From Falsiroseomonas sp041690465 (lineage in GTDB: Bacteria > Pseudomonadota > Alphaproteobacteria > Acetobacterales > Acetobacteraceae), in the NCBI RefSeq assembly GCF_041690465.1, contig NZ_JAWLHG010000006.1, forward strand, positions 147,132 through 211,131: 64,000 nt of DNA, given 5' to 3'. A model generated the notes under the pieces. That model was not told the origin of the DNA. It did no database searches and saw only the letters and a list, made by a program, of their open reading frames with translations. The position numbers and the translations under genes are program-made. This document shows, one piece after another, positions 12,293 through 20,813 of this stretch (positions are counted from its first letter, which is position 1; every line of letters starts with the position of its first letter).

Positions 12293-12321
12293 CTGTCATA
12301 AGATTGTAAGAAGGCTGCAAC
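12293..12321 (+). promoter_or_regulatory. Candidate Pho boxes upstream of the ugp operon
   Basis: Three 7-mers spaced by 4 bases, CTGTCAT, TTGTAAG and CTGCAAC, sit 50-78 bases before ugpB. The first is a perfect PhoB half-site and the others keep the T-G-x-A core; PhoB binds such direct repeats with an 11-bp period. ugp operons are PhoB-controlled in E. coli and Sinorhizobium, so phosphate-starvation induction is likely here. Confidence 0.65.
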
Positions 12322-12370
12322 GCGGTCGGTCTACCAGCCCGCGGCCACACACCCTGGGAGAGGAAAGCCC

Positions 12371-13717
12371 ATGTACCGCCGCACCCTGATGACCGGCGCC
12401 GCCACGCTGGGCCTTGGCGCCGCGATCCGACCCGCCGCAGCGCAGCAGCCGGTCGAGATCCAGTTCTGGCACGGCCTGTCGCAGCCGCTCGGCGGCATCC
12501 TCGAGAAGGTGGTCGCCGACTTCAACGCCAGCCAGTCCCGCGCGCGGCTGGTGCCGAGCTATCGAGGCTCCTACCCGGAGACGATGGTGGCCGCGATCGC
12601 CGCCTTCCGCGCCGGCCAGGCGCCGCACATCGTGCAGATGTTCGAGGTCGGCACCGGCACCATGATGAATGCCGGCCGCGCGGTCATCCCGGTGCACGAG
12701 CTGCTGTCCCGCACCGGTGTGAACATCAACTTCGACGACTTCCTGCCTGGCGTGCGCGGCTACTACGCGGCGGCCGATGGCAAGCAGATGTCGATGCCGT
12801 TCAACAGCTCGACCGCGATCACCTACTACAGCAAGGACGCCTTCCGCCGCGCCGGGCTGAACCCCGACCAGTTCCCCACCACCTGGGGCGGCGTGGAGGA
12901 GGCGCTGAAGAAGATGAAGGCGGCCGGCATCGCCGTGCCGATGTCCACCGCCTGGCCGACCTGGGTGCATGTGGAGCAGTTTAGCGCCATCCACGACATC
13001 CCGCTCGCCACGCTCGCCAACGGCTTCGGCGGCTTGAACACCGAGCTTGCCGTGAACAACGAGCTGATGCAGCGCCACCTGGGCAACCTCGTGAACTGGC
13101 AGAAGGAAGGCATCTTCCGCTACGGCGGCCGCAACAACTCTGGCGAGCCCGCCTTCCCTGCCGGCGACTGCGCCATCATGACCACCTCCTCCGGCTTCCG
13201 CGCCCGCGTGCAGCGGGAGGCGCAGTTCAACTGGGGCGTGGCGATGCTGCCCTACTATGAGGGGGTGCGGAACGCGCCGGCGAACAGCATCATCGGCGGC
13301 GCCAGCTTCTGGGCGATGAACGGTGGCCCGAGCGCGCCGCGCGCCGAGGCCGAGCAGCGCGCGATCGCCGAGTTCTTCGCCTATCTCGCCAGGCCGGACG
13401 TGGCCGGCCAGTGGCACATGGACACTGGCTACCTGCCGATCACCCGCTCCGGCTTTGAATACGCGAAGGCCCAGGGCTTCTACAGCAAGCCGGAGAATGT
13501 CGGCGCCGAGGTGCCGATCGAGCAGATGCTCCGCGGCGCCAGCACGGACAACAACCGCGGCATCCGCCTCGGCGGCTTCGTGCAGATCCGCGACATCATG
13601 CAGGAGGAGATGGAGAAGGCCTTCCAGGGGCAACAGACCGCCCAGCAGGCGCTGGCGGCCAGCGTGACCCGCGGCAACCAGGTGCTGCGCAACTTCGAGC
13701 GCGCCAATCGGGGCTGA
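12371..13717 (+). CDS. ugpB: sn-Glycerol-3-phosphate ABC transporter substrate-binding protein UgpB
   Basis: This 448-residue periplasmic receptor is the first gene of the ugpBAEC importer for glycerol-3-phosphate and its diesters. Residues 1-25 form a signal peptide with a twin Arg near the start (YRRTLMTGAATLGLGAA) ending at AAAQQ. The mature protein begins VEIQFWHGLSQPLGGILEKVVADFN, and TTWGGVEEALKKMKAAGI and EVPIEQMLRG are strongly UgpB-like. A GGGAGAGGAAAG ribosome site precedes the ATG. A Pho-box cluster lies upstream, and a 12-bp hairpin follows the stop. Confidence 0.95.
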   Translation: MYRRTLMTGAATLGLGAAIRPAAAQQPVEIQFWHGLSQPLGGILEKVVADFNASQSRARLVPSYRGSYPETMVAAIAAFRAGQAPHIVQMFEVGTGTMMNAGRAVIPVHELLSRTGVNINFDDFLPGVRGYYAAADGKQMSMPFNSSTAITYYSKDAFRRAGLNPDQFPTTWGGVEEALKKMKAAGIAVPMSTAWPTWVHVEQFSAIHDIPLATLANGFGGLNTELAVNNELMQRHLGNLVNWQKEGIFRYGGRNNSGEPAFPAGDCAIMTTSSGFRARVQREAQFNWGVAMLPYYEGVRNAPANSIIGGASFWAMNGGPSAPRAEAEQRAIAEFFAYLARPDVAGQWHMDTGYLPITRSGFEYAKAQGFYSKPENVGAEVPIEQMLRGASTDNNRGIRLGGFVQIRDIMQEEMEKAFQGQQTAQQALAASVTRGNQVLRNFERANRG

Positions 13718-13728
13718 TCTCCCCTCGT

Positions 13729-13756
13729 CCCCTCCCCCGCCCTTGCGGGGGAGGGG
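13729..13756. repeat. Intercistronic palindrome between ugpB and ugpA
   Basis: CCCCTCCCCCGC and GCGGGGGAGGGG pair perfectly over 12 bp with a CCTT loop. In an operon whose receptor is needed in excess, such a hairpin may protect the ugpB mRNA 3' end and dampen read-through. It shares its core with the palindrome at 1617-1641. Confidence 0.75.
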
Positions 13757-13803
13757 CAGGGTTGGGGAGATTTCCGCATCGGACACCACGGAGGCCCGCC
13801 CGC

Positions 13804-14685
13804 TTGCGCAAGAAGGTGATCTTCAAGGGCGTCGCCCTCCCCTACCTGCTTCTGCTGCCGCAGCTTCTCATCACCGGCGTGTTCTTCTTCTGGCCCGCGG
13901 GCCAGGCGATCTACGGCTCCTTCCTGCGCGAGGACGCCTTCGGCCTCTCCCGCGACTTCGTGGGCTTCGAGAATTTCGCGGAGATCCTGGCCGATCCGAA
14001 CTACCTCGGCGTGGTCTGGAACACCGTCGTCTTCTCCTCCGCGGTTGCGTTCTCGGCGCTGTCCGCGGCGTTGTTCCTGGCGGTGCAGGCGGACAAGGCG
14101 ATCCGCGGCGCGAACGCCTACAAGACGCTGCTGGTCTGGCCCTATGCGGTGGCGCCGGCCATCGCGGCGGTTCTGTGGCTGTTCATGTTCCACCCGCAGA
14201 TCGGCCTGTTCGGCCGAATGCTGAATGGCCTCGGCGTGCCATGGGACTACAAGCTGAATGGCGACCAGGCGATGCTGCTGGTGATCCTCGCCGCCGCCTG
14301 GAAACAGGTGAGCTACAACTTCATCTTCTTCCTCGCCGGCCTGCAATCCATCCCACGCTCCGTGCTCGAGGCGGCGGCGATCGACGGCGCACGGCCGGCC
14401 CGGCGCTTCTGGACCGTGGTCTTCCCGCTGCTGGCGCCGACCGGCTTCTTCCTGCTTGTGGTCAACGTCGTCTACGCCTTCTTCGACACTTTCGGCATCA
14501 TCCACGCGCTGACCCAGGGCGGGCCCGGCCAGGCGACGACGACGCTGATCTACCGGGTGTACCTGGACGGCGTGCAGAACCTGAACTTCGGCTCCTCCGC
14601 CGCGCAGAGCGTGATCCTGATGGCGGTCGTCATCGCGCTGACCGCGATCCAGTTCAGGTTCATCGAGCGCAAGGTGCACTACTGA
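13804..14685 (+). CDS. ugpA: Glycerol-3-phosphate ABC transporter permease UgpA
   Basis: This 293-residue inner-membrane permease has six predicted hydrophobic segments, starting with LPYLLLLPQLLITGVFFFWPA. The cytoplasmic EAA loop, EAAAIDGARPARRFWTVVFPLL, contacts the ATPase. I place the start at TTG 13804 (RKKVIFKGVALPYL) because GGAGG sits nine bases upstream and this matches the usual UgpA N-terminus; a second TTG at 13762 would add 14 unlikely residues overlapping the hairpin region. Downstream is ugpE, after an 82-base gap that contains another hairpin. Confidence 0.93.
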   Translation: MRKKVIFKGVALPYLLLLPQLLITGVFFFWPAGQAIYGSFLREDAFGLSRDFVGFENFAEILADPNYLGVVWNTVVFSSAVAFSALSAALFLAVQADKAIRGANAYKTLLVWPYAVAPAIAAVLWLFMFHPQIGLFGRMLNGLGVPWDYKLNGDQAMLLVILAAAWKQVSYNFIFFLAGLQSIPRSVLEAAAIDGARPARRFWTVVFPLLAPTGFFLLVVNVVYAFFDTFGIIHALTQGGPGQATTTLIYRVYLDGVQNLNFGSSAAQSVILMAVVIALTAIQFRFIERKVHY

Positions 14686-14719
14686 TGACCTCGGACGCCG
14701 GGCGGCCGGTCCGCGGCCT

Positions 14720-14739
14720 CGGCCCGCTTTCGCGGGCCG
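14720..14739. repeat. Hairpin between ugpA and ugpE
   Basis: CGGCCCGC and GCGGGCCG form an 8-bp stem around a TTTC loop inside the 82-base gap between the two permease genes. It lacks a T tract. It may be an mRNA-processing or stability element. Confidence 0.5.
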
Positions 14740-14767
14740 CCCGCACAGCTCGCGGTGGCGCCTTCCC

Positions 14768-15673
14768 ATGCTGATGCGTGACACCACCGAGCAGGACCTC
14801 GCCCTGGCGCGCGCGACCGAGCGCCGGCAGGCAAGGAGCCGCTGGTTCGCCCACGCCATTCTCGCGCTCGGCGTCTTCATCTTCGCCTTCCCGATCTGGA
14901 TCACCATCGTCGGCTCCACCCACGACGTGAACACGATCGGCCGCGGCGAGGTGCCGCTGTGGTTCGGCGGCGAGGCGGTAGCGAACTACGTGGCAGCCTG
15001 GGTCACCGGCGGAAACGAGGTGCGCACCACCGGCGGCGTGCCAGCCTGGCTGATGCTGTGGAACAGCCTCAACATGGCGGTGCTGATCGCGGTGGGGAAG
15101 ATCGCGATCTCGCTGCTCTCGGCCTATGCGGTGGTGTTCTTCTCCTTCCCCGGCCGCATGATCGCCTTCTGGCTGATCTTCATCACGCTGATGCTGCCGG
15201 TCGAGGTGCGCATCATCCCCACCTTCGAGGTGATGGTGAACCTTGGCCTGATCAACAGCATGACCGGGCTTGTGGTGCCGCTGATCGCCTCCGCCACCGC
15301 GACGCTGCTGTTCCGCCAGTTCTTCCTCACCATCCCCGACGAGTACGTCGAGGCCGCGAAGATCGACGGCGCCGGCCCGCTGCGCTTCTTCAAGGACGTG
15401 GTGCTGCCGCTGAGCGTGACGAACATCGCCGCCCTGTTCGTCATCCTCTTCATCTATGGCTGGAACCAGTACCTCTGGCCGCTGCTGATCGTCACCGACA
15501 AGGATCTCGAGACGGTGGTCGTCGGCATGACCAAGATGATCGGCAACGGCGACGCACAGAACGAGTGGAACGTCATCATGGCCACCGCCGTGCTGGCGAT
15601 GCTGCCGCCGGTCGCGGTGGTGCTCTTCATGCAGCGTTGGTTCGTCAAGGGCCTGACGGAGACCGAGAAGTAA
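14768..15673 (+). CDS. ugpE: Glycerol-3-phosphate ABC transporter permease UgpE
   Basis: This 301-residue second permease of the Ugp importer has a first membrane segment at FAHAILALGVFIFAFPIWITIV. The EAA loop EAAKIDGAGPLRFFKDVVLPLS is at about residues 198-220, and the C-terminus AVLAMLPPVAVVLFMQRWFVKGLTETEK is characteristic of UgpE. There are two in-frame ATGs at the start (M1 and M3), and either could be used. The stop overlaps the ugpC start (TAATG). Confidence 0.94.
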   Translation: MLMRDTTEQDLALARATERRQARSRWFAHAILALGVFIFAFPIWITIVGSTHDVNTIGRGEVPLWFGGEAVANYVAAWVTGGNEVRTTGGVPAWLMLWNSLNMAVLIAVGKIAISLLSAYAVVFFSFPGRMIAFWLIFITLMLPVEVRIIPTFEVMVNLGLINSMTGLVVPLIASATATLLFRQFFLTIPDEYVEAAKIDGAGPLRFFKDVVLPLSVTNIAALFVILFIYGWNQYLWPLLIVTDKDLETVVVGMTKMIGNGDAQNEWNVIMATAVLAMLPPVAVVLFMQRWFVKGLTETEK

Positions 15674-16764
15674 TGGCGACGCTCAGCCTTTCCGGCATCC
15701 GCAAGCAGTTCGGTCCGACGCAGGTCCTGCATGGCATCGACCTCGAGGTCGAGGATGGCGAGATGATCGTCGTCGTCGGCGCCTCGGGCTGCGGCAAGTC
15801 CACCCTGCTGCGCATCGTGGCGGGGCTGGAGACGCCCAGCTCCGGCACCGTCCGCATCGATGGCCGCGACGTGACCAGGCTCGAGCCCGCCGATCGCGAC
15901 ATCGCCATGGTGTTCCAGAACTATGCGCTCTACCCGCACATGACCGTGTTCGAGAACATGGCCTACGGCCTCAAGATCCGCCGCATGCCCAGCGCCGAGA
16001 TCCGCCGCCGTGTTGGCGAGGCCGCGGACATGCTGGAGATCGCCGCCCTGCTCGACCGCAAGCCGCGCCAGCTTTCCGGCGGCCAGCGGCAGCGCGTCGC
16101 CATGGGGCGTGCGGTGGTGCGCGAGCCCAAGCTGTTCCTGTTCGACGAGCCGCTCTCGAACCTCGACGCCAAGCTGCGCGTGCAGATGCGCGCGGAGATC
16201 CGTCGCCTTCAGAAGCGCCTCGGCGTCACCAGCCTGTTCGTCACGCATGACCAGGTGGAGGCAATGACGCTCGGCGACCGGCTGGTCGTGATGCACCATG
16301 GCCGGGCGGCGCAGGTCGCCTCGCCGATGCAGGTCTGGGGTGAGCCGGCGGATACCTACGTCGCCGGCTTCATCGGCTCGCCGGCGATGAATTTTCTTCA
16401 GGGCACGCTCGCGGAGTCGGGCACGGCCGCCGCGCTGAAGGCGGGCGTCACCCTGCCCTTCGCCGACGGCCCGCGCCCGGGGGCCGACGGCACGGCACTG
16501 ACCATCGGCATCCGTCCCGAACATGTCGAGCACCGGCCCGCCGGCACCGCCGCGCTGCCCCTGACGGTGGAGCTGGTCGAGCCGCTCGGCTCCGAAACGG
16601 TGATCCATGGCCGCCTGCCGGGCGGCGAGGAGCTGGTCGCGCGCCTGGCCTTGGCCGCCGGCGACATCGGCGAGGTGCTGCCCGTCGGGCTCCCGCCCGC
16701 CGCCTGGCACGTCTTCTCCGCCGAAGGCGCGCGTCTGCCCGCACGCGCATCGGTTACCGCCTGA
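15673..16764 (+). CDS. ugpC: Glycerol-3-phosphate ABC transporter ATP-binding protein UgpC
   Basis: This 363-residue ATPase energises the Ugp importer. It has Walker A GASGCGKST (about 36-44), the Q-loop VFQNYALYPHMTV, the signature LSGGQRQRVAMGRA, Walker B LFLFDEPLSNLDAKLR and the H-loop FVTHDQVEAMTL. A C-terminal TOBE-type regulatory domain (about 240-363) contains IGIRPEHVE and VELVEPLGSETVIHG. In E. coli this domain binds regulators that limit uptake under phosphate sufficiency. It is the last gene of ugpBAEC, starting in the ugpE stop. Confidence 0.96.
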   Translation: MATLSLSGIRKQFGPTQVLHGIDLEVEDGEMIVVVGASGCGKSTLLRIVAGLETPSSGTVRIDGRDVTRLEPADRDIAMVFQNYALYPHMTVFENMAYGLKIRRMPSAEIRRRVGEAADMLEIAALLDRKPRQLSGGQRQRVAMGRAVVREPKLFLFDEPLSNLDAKLRVQMRAEIRRLQKRLGVTSLFVTHDQVEAMTLGDRLVVMHHGRAAQVASPMQVWGEPADTYVAGFIGSPAMNFLQGTLAESGTAAALKAGVTLPFADGPRPGADGTALTIGIRPEHVEHRPAGTAALPLTVELVEPLGSETVIHGRLPGGEELVARLALAAGDIGEVLPVGLPPAAWHVFSAEGARLPARASVTA

Positions 16765-16790
16765 GGCAGGCCGCACTGCACGGCGCAGCG

Positions 16791-18926
16791 ATGGAACAGC
16801 CCGACGAATCGCCGGAGGCGATCCTGGCCCGCGCCGACGCGTTGCGCGATAGCGGCGACTGGGCGGCGGCCGAGCCGCAGTACCGCGCCTATCTGGCGCT
16901 CCGCCCCGCGCATGCCGCCATCCATGTCCAGCTCGGCCACGCGGTGAAGGAAGGCGGCGACCCCGAGGCCGCCCTTGCGCATTACCGCCGCGCCGCCGAA
17001 CTCGCGCCGCAGGATCCCGATCCCGCCCTGCAGGAAGGTCATGCGCTGCGCCTGCTCGGCCGCGGGAGCCAGGCTGCCGAGGCGATGGCGCGTGCGCTCT
17101 CGCTGGATCCCGCATCGGCGCTGCTGCGGCGGGAGGTCGCGCTGCTGCGCCACCGCCTCGCGCCGCCGCCGGAAGACGCCCGGCCGGCGCTGCCGCTGCC
17201 GCCGGAAGGCGCGCCCAGCCAGCTCGGCTTCGACGTCACCGACCTGCTCGACTACCTTCGCGATGCGCGCACGCCGACCGGCATCCAGCGCGTGCAGATG
17301 GGCCTGCTCGGCGCCATCCTGGAACACCCTGCCCCGCCCGCGCCGGTGCTGATGGTCGCCTATGATCCTTCCGCCTGGCGCTGGTGGCATGTGGATGCGG
17401 ATGCATTCCGCAACGTGCTCGCCTTGTCGCGAATCGGCGCCGAGGCTGCCGATCCCGCCTGGCGCCGCGCGACCGCGTCGCTCTGCGCCGCCGATCCACG
17501 CCCGGAGGCACCCCTGCTGCCCGGTGCGACGCTCGCCAGCCTCGGCAATGCCTGGGGGATCGAGGATTACTTCCGCGGCCTGCGGATGCTCCGCCGCCGC
17601 GTGCCGCTGCGCTACGCGGCCTTCGTGCATGACTGCGTGCCGCTGCTGATGCCGGAGCATTGCCTGGAGCTGACCGCGCGACTCTACGCTCGCTGGTTCG
17701 CCGCGCTGTCGCTGCATGCCGACCTGCTGCTGGCCAATTCGCGCGCCACCGCCGCCGATATCCGCCGCTTCGCCGCGCCGCTCGGCCTGGAGGTGGAGCC
17801 GCAGGTGGTCCCCCTCGCCGCCGCGCCGCCGCCGCCCGAGGCGGAAGCGCTGGCCGCCGCCGAGGCGCTCGACCTCGATGTGGCCGAAGAGCCCTTCGTC
17901 CTCTTCGTCGCCACGCTGGAAAGCCGCAAGAACCACCTGATGGTGTTCCAGGCCTGGATCGAGCTGGCGCGCCGGCTGCCGGAAGCCGCGGTGCCGCGCC
18001 TGGTCTGCGTCGGCCGCCCCGGCTGGCGGGCGGAGGGGGCGCTCGGCCTGCTGGAACGCTCGCCGCTGCTCCGGCGGAAGGTGACGGTGCTCTCCGGCGT
18101 CTCGGACCTGGCGCTGGCCGGCCTGACGGCGCGCTGCCTGTTCACCGTCTACAACTCCTTCCACGAGGGCTGGGGCCTGCCGGTCAGCGAGAGCCTGGCG
18201 GCCGGCAAGCTCTGCGTGGTGCCGGCGCATAGCGGCCTGTTGGAGTCCGGCGCACCGGGCGCAGTCTTCTTTCCCACCGGCGACCTGCCCGGACTGGTGG
18301 AGGCGCTGGCCCGGCTGGTCACCGACCCCACCCATCGCGGCGCGCTGGAAGAGCGGATCGACCGCGCCGCCGCGACAAGGCCATGGCAGGAGGCGGCGGC
18401 GGAGGTGCTCGCCCATCTCGCGCGCCCGCAGCCATCCGCCCCGGCGCGTCCGCTCTTCCCCGCCGGCATCCGGCTGTCGCTCGCCGCCGCCCCGCCGCCG
18501 CCGACGCCCGCCGGCGCCTGGGGCGAGGCGGTGCGGGAGGGACTCGGCTGGTGGTGGCAGGAGGCGTGGGGCGCCTGGACCCGCGATGGCGTCACCTCGC
18601 TGCTCCTGCCGCTCGATGTCCCGGCCGGCACGCCGGTGCGCGTGCTGCTCGACCTGCGCGGCCCACCGGGCGGGCTGGCGTTGCGGCTCCGGCTGCGCGG
18701 CGAGGGCTGGCGGCGGCTGGCGCTGGCGCAGGATGAGCGGACCAGCGTGGTGCTGCAGGGCACGGCCGGCACGGGGGGTCTGGCGGTGGATCTCGATTCC
18801 GGCGACGGCGTCGCACTCGGCGACCGGGCGAAGCGGCGGGTCGGCGTCGGCGTCGCGGCCGTGATGGCCTGCGCGGAGGACGACCTGCCCGCCCGGCTCT
18901 CGGCACTCGAACGTGCCGCGGGGTAG
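16791..18926 (+). CDS. TPR-domain GT4 glycosyltransferase with an extra C-terminal domain
   Basis: In this 711-residue protein, residues 5-125 carry about three TPR-like helical repeats (WAAAEPQYRAYLALRPAHAA, EAALAHYRRAAELAPQDPD). Residues 145-540 are a GT4 glycosyltransferase: FDVTDLLDYLRDARTPTGIQRVQ, FVHDCVPLL, ANSRATAADIRRF, VLFVATLESRKNHLMVFQAW and YNSFHEGWGLPVSESLAAGK with the E-x7-E pattern. From about 560 to the end is a beta-rich, low-similarity tail I cannot assign. Proteins of this sort often add sugars to cell-surface polysaccharides or glycoproteins. It starts 26 bases after ugpC but is probably functionally separate. Confidence 0.85.
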   Translation: MEQPDESPEAILARADALRDSGDWAAAEPQYRAYLALRPAHAAIHVQLGHAVKEGGDPEAALAHYRRAAELAPQDPDPALQEGHALRLLGRGSQAAEAMARALSLDPASALLRREVALLRHRLAPPPEDARPALPLPPEGAPSQLGFDVTDLLDYLRDARTPTGIQRVQMGLLGAILEHPAPPAPVLMVAYDPSAWRWWHVDADAFRNVLALSRIGAEAADPAWRRATASLCAADPRPEAPLLPGATLASLGNAWGIEDYFRGLRMLRRRVPLRYAAFVHDCVPLLMPEHCLELTARLYARWFAALSLHADLLLANSRATAADIRRFAAPLGLEVEPQVVPLAAAPPPPEAEALAAAEALDLDVAEEPFVLFVATLESRKNHLMVFQAWIELARRLPEAAVPRLVCVGRPGWRAEGALGLLERSPLLRRKVTVLSGVSDLALAGLTARCLFTVYNSFHEGWGLPVSESLAAGKLCVVPAHSGLLESGAPGAVFFPTGDLPGLVEALARLVTDPTHRGALEERIDRAAATRPWQEAAAEVLAHLARPQPSAPARPLFPAGIRLSLAAAPPPPTPAGAWGEAVREGLGWWWQEAWGAWTRDGVTSLLLPLDVPAGTPVRVLLDLRGPPGGLALRLRLRGEGWRRLALAQDERTSVVLQGTAGTGGLAVDLDSGDGVALGDRAKRRVGVGVAAVMACAEDDLPARLSALERAAG

Positions 18927-18938
18927 CGCGCCCCGGAC

Positions 18939-18952
18939 TTGATCCTGCGCAA
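18939..18952 (+). promoter_or_regulatory. FNR/FixK-like box before hemN
   Basis: TTGATCCTGCGCAA matches the FNR consensus TTGAT-N4-ATCAA at eight of ten fixed positions and lies 36 bases before the hemN ATG. hemN is a classic FnrN/FixK target in alphaproteobacteria. The position relative to the true transcription start is unknown. Confidence 0.5.
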
Positions 18953-18987
18953 GGACCGAGGCTTCCGGCGGCGGCAATCTTGCCGGC

Positions 18988-20334
18988 ATGGACGCCCTCC
19001 CCGACCCGCGCGCCCGGCTCGAAGCCTATGCGCGCCAGAACCTGCCCCGCTACACCTCCTACCCCACCGCGCCGCATTTCGGGCCGATGGCGGAGGCCAC
19101 CTATCGTGGCTGGCTGGCCGCGATCCAGCCGGGCGATACGCTCTCGCTCTACCTGCACATCCCCTTCTGCAAGGAGCTGTGCTGGTACTGCGGCTGCCAC
19201 ACCGCGATCACCCGCAGCCAGGCGCGGCTCTCCCACTACGCCGCCGGGCTGGTGCGGGAGACCGGGTTGCTGGCCGCGGCCCTGCCGGTGCGCCCGCCGG
19301 TCGTGTCACTGCATCTCGGCGGCGGCACGCCCTCGGCGATCGGCGCGCGCGGGCTGGGCGAAGTGATGGCGGCGCTGCGCGAGGCCTTCGCCTTCCGCGC
19401 CGATGCCGAGCTTTCGGTGGAGCTCGATCCCCGGACTCTGGAGGATGACGCCGTCGCCCTGCTCGGCCGGGCCGGCTTCAACCGCGCCAGCCTCGGCGTG
19501 CAGGACATGGATGAAGGCGTGCAGAGGCTGATCGGCCGCATCCAGCCGCGGGAGATGGTGGAGAGCGCCGTGACCCGGCTGCGCGGCGCGGGCATCCAGG
19601 CGATCAATTTCGACCTGATGTACGGCCTGCCCGGCCAGGATACGCGGCATGTCGCCGCCAGCGCGCGTTTCGCGGCCGAGATGGGCGCCGACCGCGTCGC
19701 TGTGTTCGGCTATGCGCATGTGCCCTGGATGAAGCCGCACCAGAAGGCGATTGCCGAGGACATGCTGCCGGATGTGCTCGCCCGCATGGAACAGGCCGAG
19801 GCGGCGGAGCGCGCGTTGCTCGAAGCCGGCTACGTGGCAATCGGCCTCGACCATTTCGCGCGGCCGGAGGACCCGATGGCGGTGGCGAGCCGCGCCGGCG
19901 TGCTGCGCCGGAACTTCCAGGGCTACACGACGGATCGCGCGCCGGTGCTGCTCGGCCTCGGCGCCAGCGCGATCGGCGCGTTGCCGCAGGGTTACGCACA
20001 GAACCTGCCGGATGAGCGGGCGTGGCTCGCCGCCGTGGAGGGCGGGCACCTGCCGGTGGCGCGCGGGCTGGAACTGACAGAGGACGATCGCATCCGCCGC
20101 GCCATCATCGAGGCCGTGATGTGCGACCTGCAGCTCGATCTTCAGCGCGTGCCTGCCCTGGTGTGGGAAAGCGCCGTGCCGCGCCTCGCCCCGCTGCTGC
20201 GCGATGGGCTGGCGCGGCTGGAAGATGGGCGGTTGCTGGTGACCGAAGCGGGGCGCCGCTTCGTGCGCCATGTCGCTGCCTGCTTCGATGCCCGCCTCGC
20301 CGCTGCGGCCGCACGCCACAGCGCGGCCGTCTGA
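18988..20334 (+). CDS. hemN: Oxygen-independent coproporphyrinogen III oxidase HemN
   Basis: This 448-residue radical-SAM enzyme decarboxylates coproporphyrinogen III to protoporphyrinogen IX without oxygen. The 4Fe-4S site is CKELCWYCGC (C-x3-C-x2-C, about residues 61-70), preceded by the HemN lead YTSYPTAPHF and YLHIPFC. LHLGGGTPS, SLGVQDMDEGVQRLIGRIQP and NFDLMYGLPGQ are further HemN marks, as is GLDHFARPEDP. The full length and both N- and C-terminal domains separate it from HemW-like proteins. An FNR-like box lies upstream, consistent with induction at low oxygen. Confidence 0.95.
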   Translation: MDALPDPRARLEAYARQNLPRYTSYPTAPHFGPMAEATYRGWLAAIQPGDTLSLYLHIPFCKELCWYCGCHTAITRSQARLSHYAAGLVRETGLLAAALPVRPPVVSLHLGGGTPSAIGARGLGEVMAALREAFAFRADAELSVELDPRTLEDDAVALLGRAGFNRASLGVQDMDEGVQRLIGRIQPREMVESAVTRLRGAGIQAINFDLMYGLPGQDTRHVAASARFAAEMGADRVAVFGYAHVPWMKPHQKAIAEDMLPDVLARMEQAEAAERALLEAGYVAIGLDHFARPEDPMAVASRAGVLRRNFQGYTTDRAPVLLGLGASAIGALPQGYAQNLPDERAWLAAVEGGHLPVARGLELTEDDRIRRAIIEAVMCDLQLDLQRVPALVWESAVPRLAPLLRDGLARLEDGRLLVTEAGRRFVRHVAACFDARLAAAAARHSAAV

Positions 20335-20377
20335 ACCAATCGCTCCCGGACGAGGTGCCGCCGCGGAGAGGCCGCCG

Positions 20378-20743
20378 CTAGACCGCTTGGCGGCAGATGC
20401 GCCCCAGCATCGAGGTCAGCTCCTGCGGATCGTACGGCTTGGCCAGCACCATCGCGTGCTGGTGCCCCGCCGGCAGGCCTGAGGCGCCGTAGCCGGTCGC
20501 GATCACATAGGGGATGCCGCGCGAGGCGAGCTCATCGGCAACCGGGGTGGAGGTCTCACCCGCCAGGTTGAGGTCGAGCACCACGGCATCCGGCCGTTCC
20601 TGGTCCAGCAGCGCCATTGCCTCTTCCACGGTCGCGGCTGGCCCCATCACGCCGAAGCCGGCATCCAGCAGTGCATCCTCGACCAGCATGGCCACAAGCG
20701 CCTCGTCCTCGACAACCAGGACCTTGCGCGATCCGTCCGACAT
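20378..20743 (-). CDS. Single-domain response regulator
   Basis: This 121-residue receiver domain has no output domain. Acidic residues E12 and D13 (VVEDEAL), phospho-acceptor D57 (VVLDLNLAG), T83 and K102 (AKPYDPQEL) complete the active site. The ATG at 20743 has AAGGAG six bases upstream. Proteins like this act as phosphate sinks or as CheY/DivK-type protein-protein regulators; the partner kinase is not in the window. It converges on hemN. Confidence 0.9.
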   Translation of the reverse strand: MSDGSRKVLVVEDEALVAMLVEDALLDAGFGVMGPAATVEEAMALLDQERPDAVVLDLNLAGETSTPVADELASRGIPYVIATGYGASGLPAGHQHAMVLAKPYDPQELTSMLGRICRQAV

Positions 20744-20789
20744 GCAGCACTCCTTGGCCTCGCCGAACCGCGAGGAGCCTCCACGTCTA

Positions 20790-20810
20790 ACGCGGCGTGC
20801 GTCGCCGCGT
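20790..20810. repeat. Perfect hairpin between two leftward genes
   Basis: ACGCGGCG and CGCCGCGT pair over 8 bp with a TGCGT loop, four bases beyond the stop of the cyclotransferase-like gene. It could end or stabilise that transcript. No T tract follows, so intrinsic termination is doubtful. Confidence 0.4.
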
Positions 20811-20813
20811 GGC

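Noticed and set aside
13762..13803. TTG at 13762 as the ugpA start
   Set aside because: The extra 14 residues are not UgpA-like, and TTG 13804 has a GGAGG site at good spacing.
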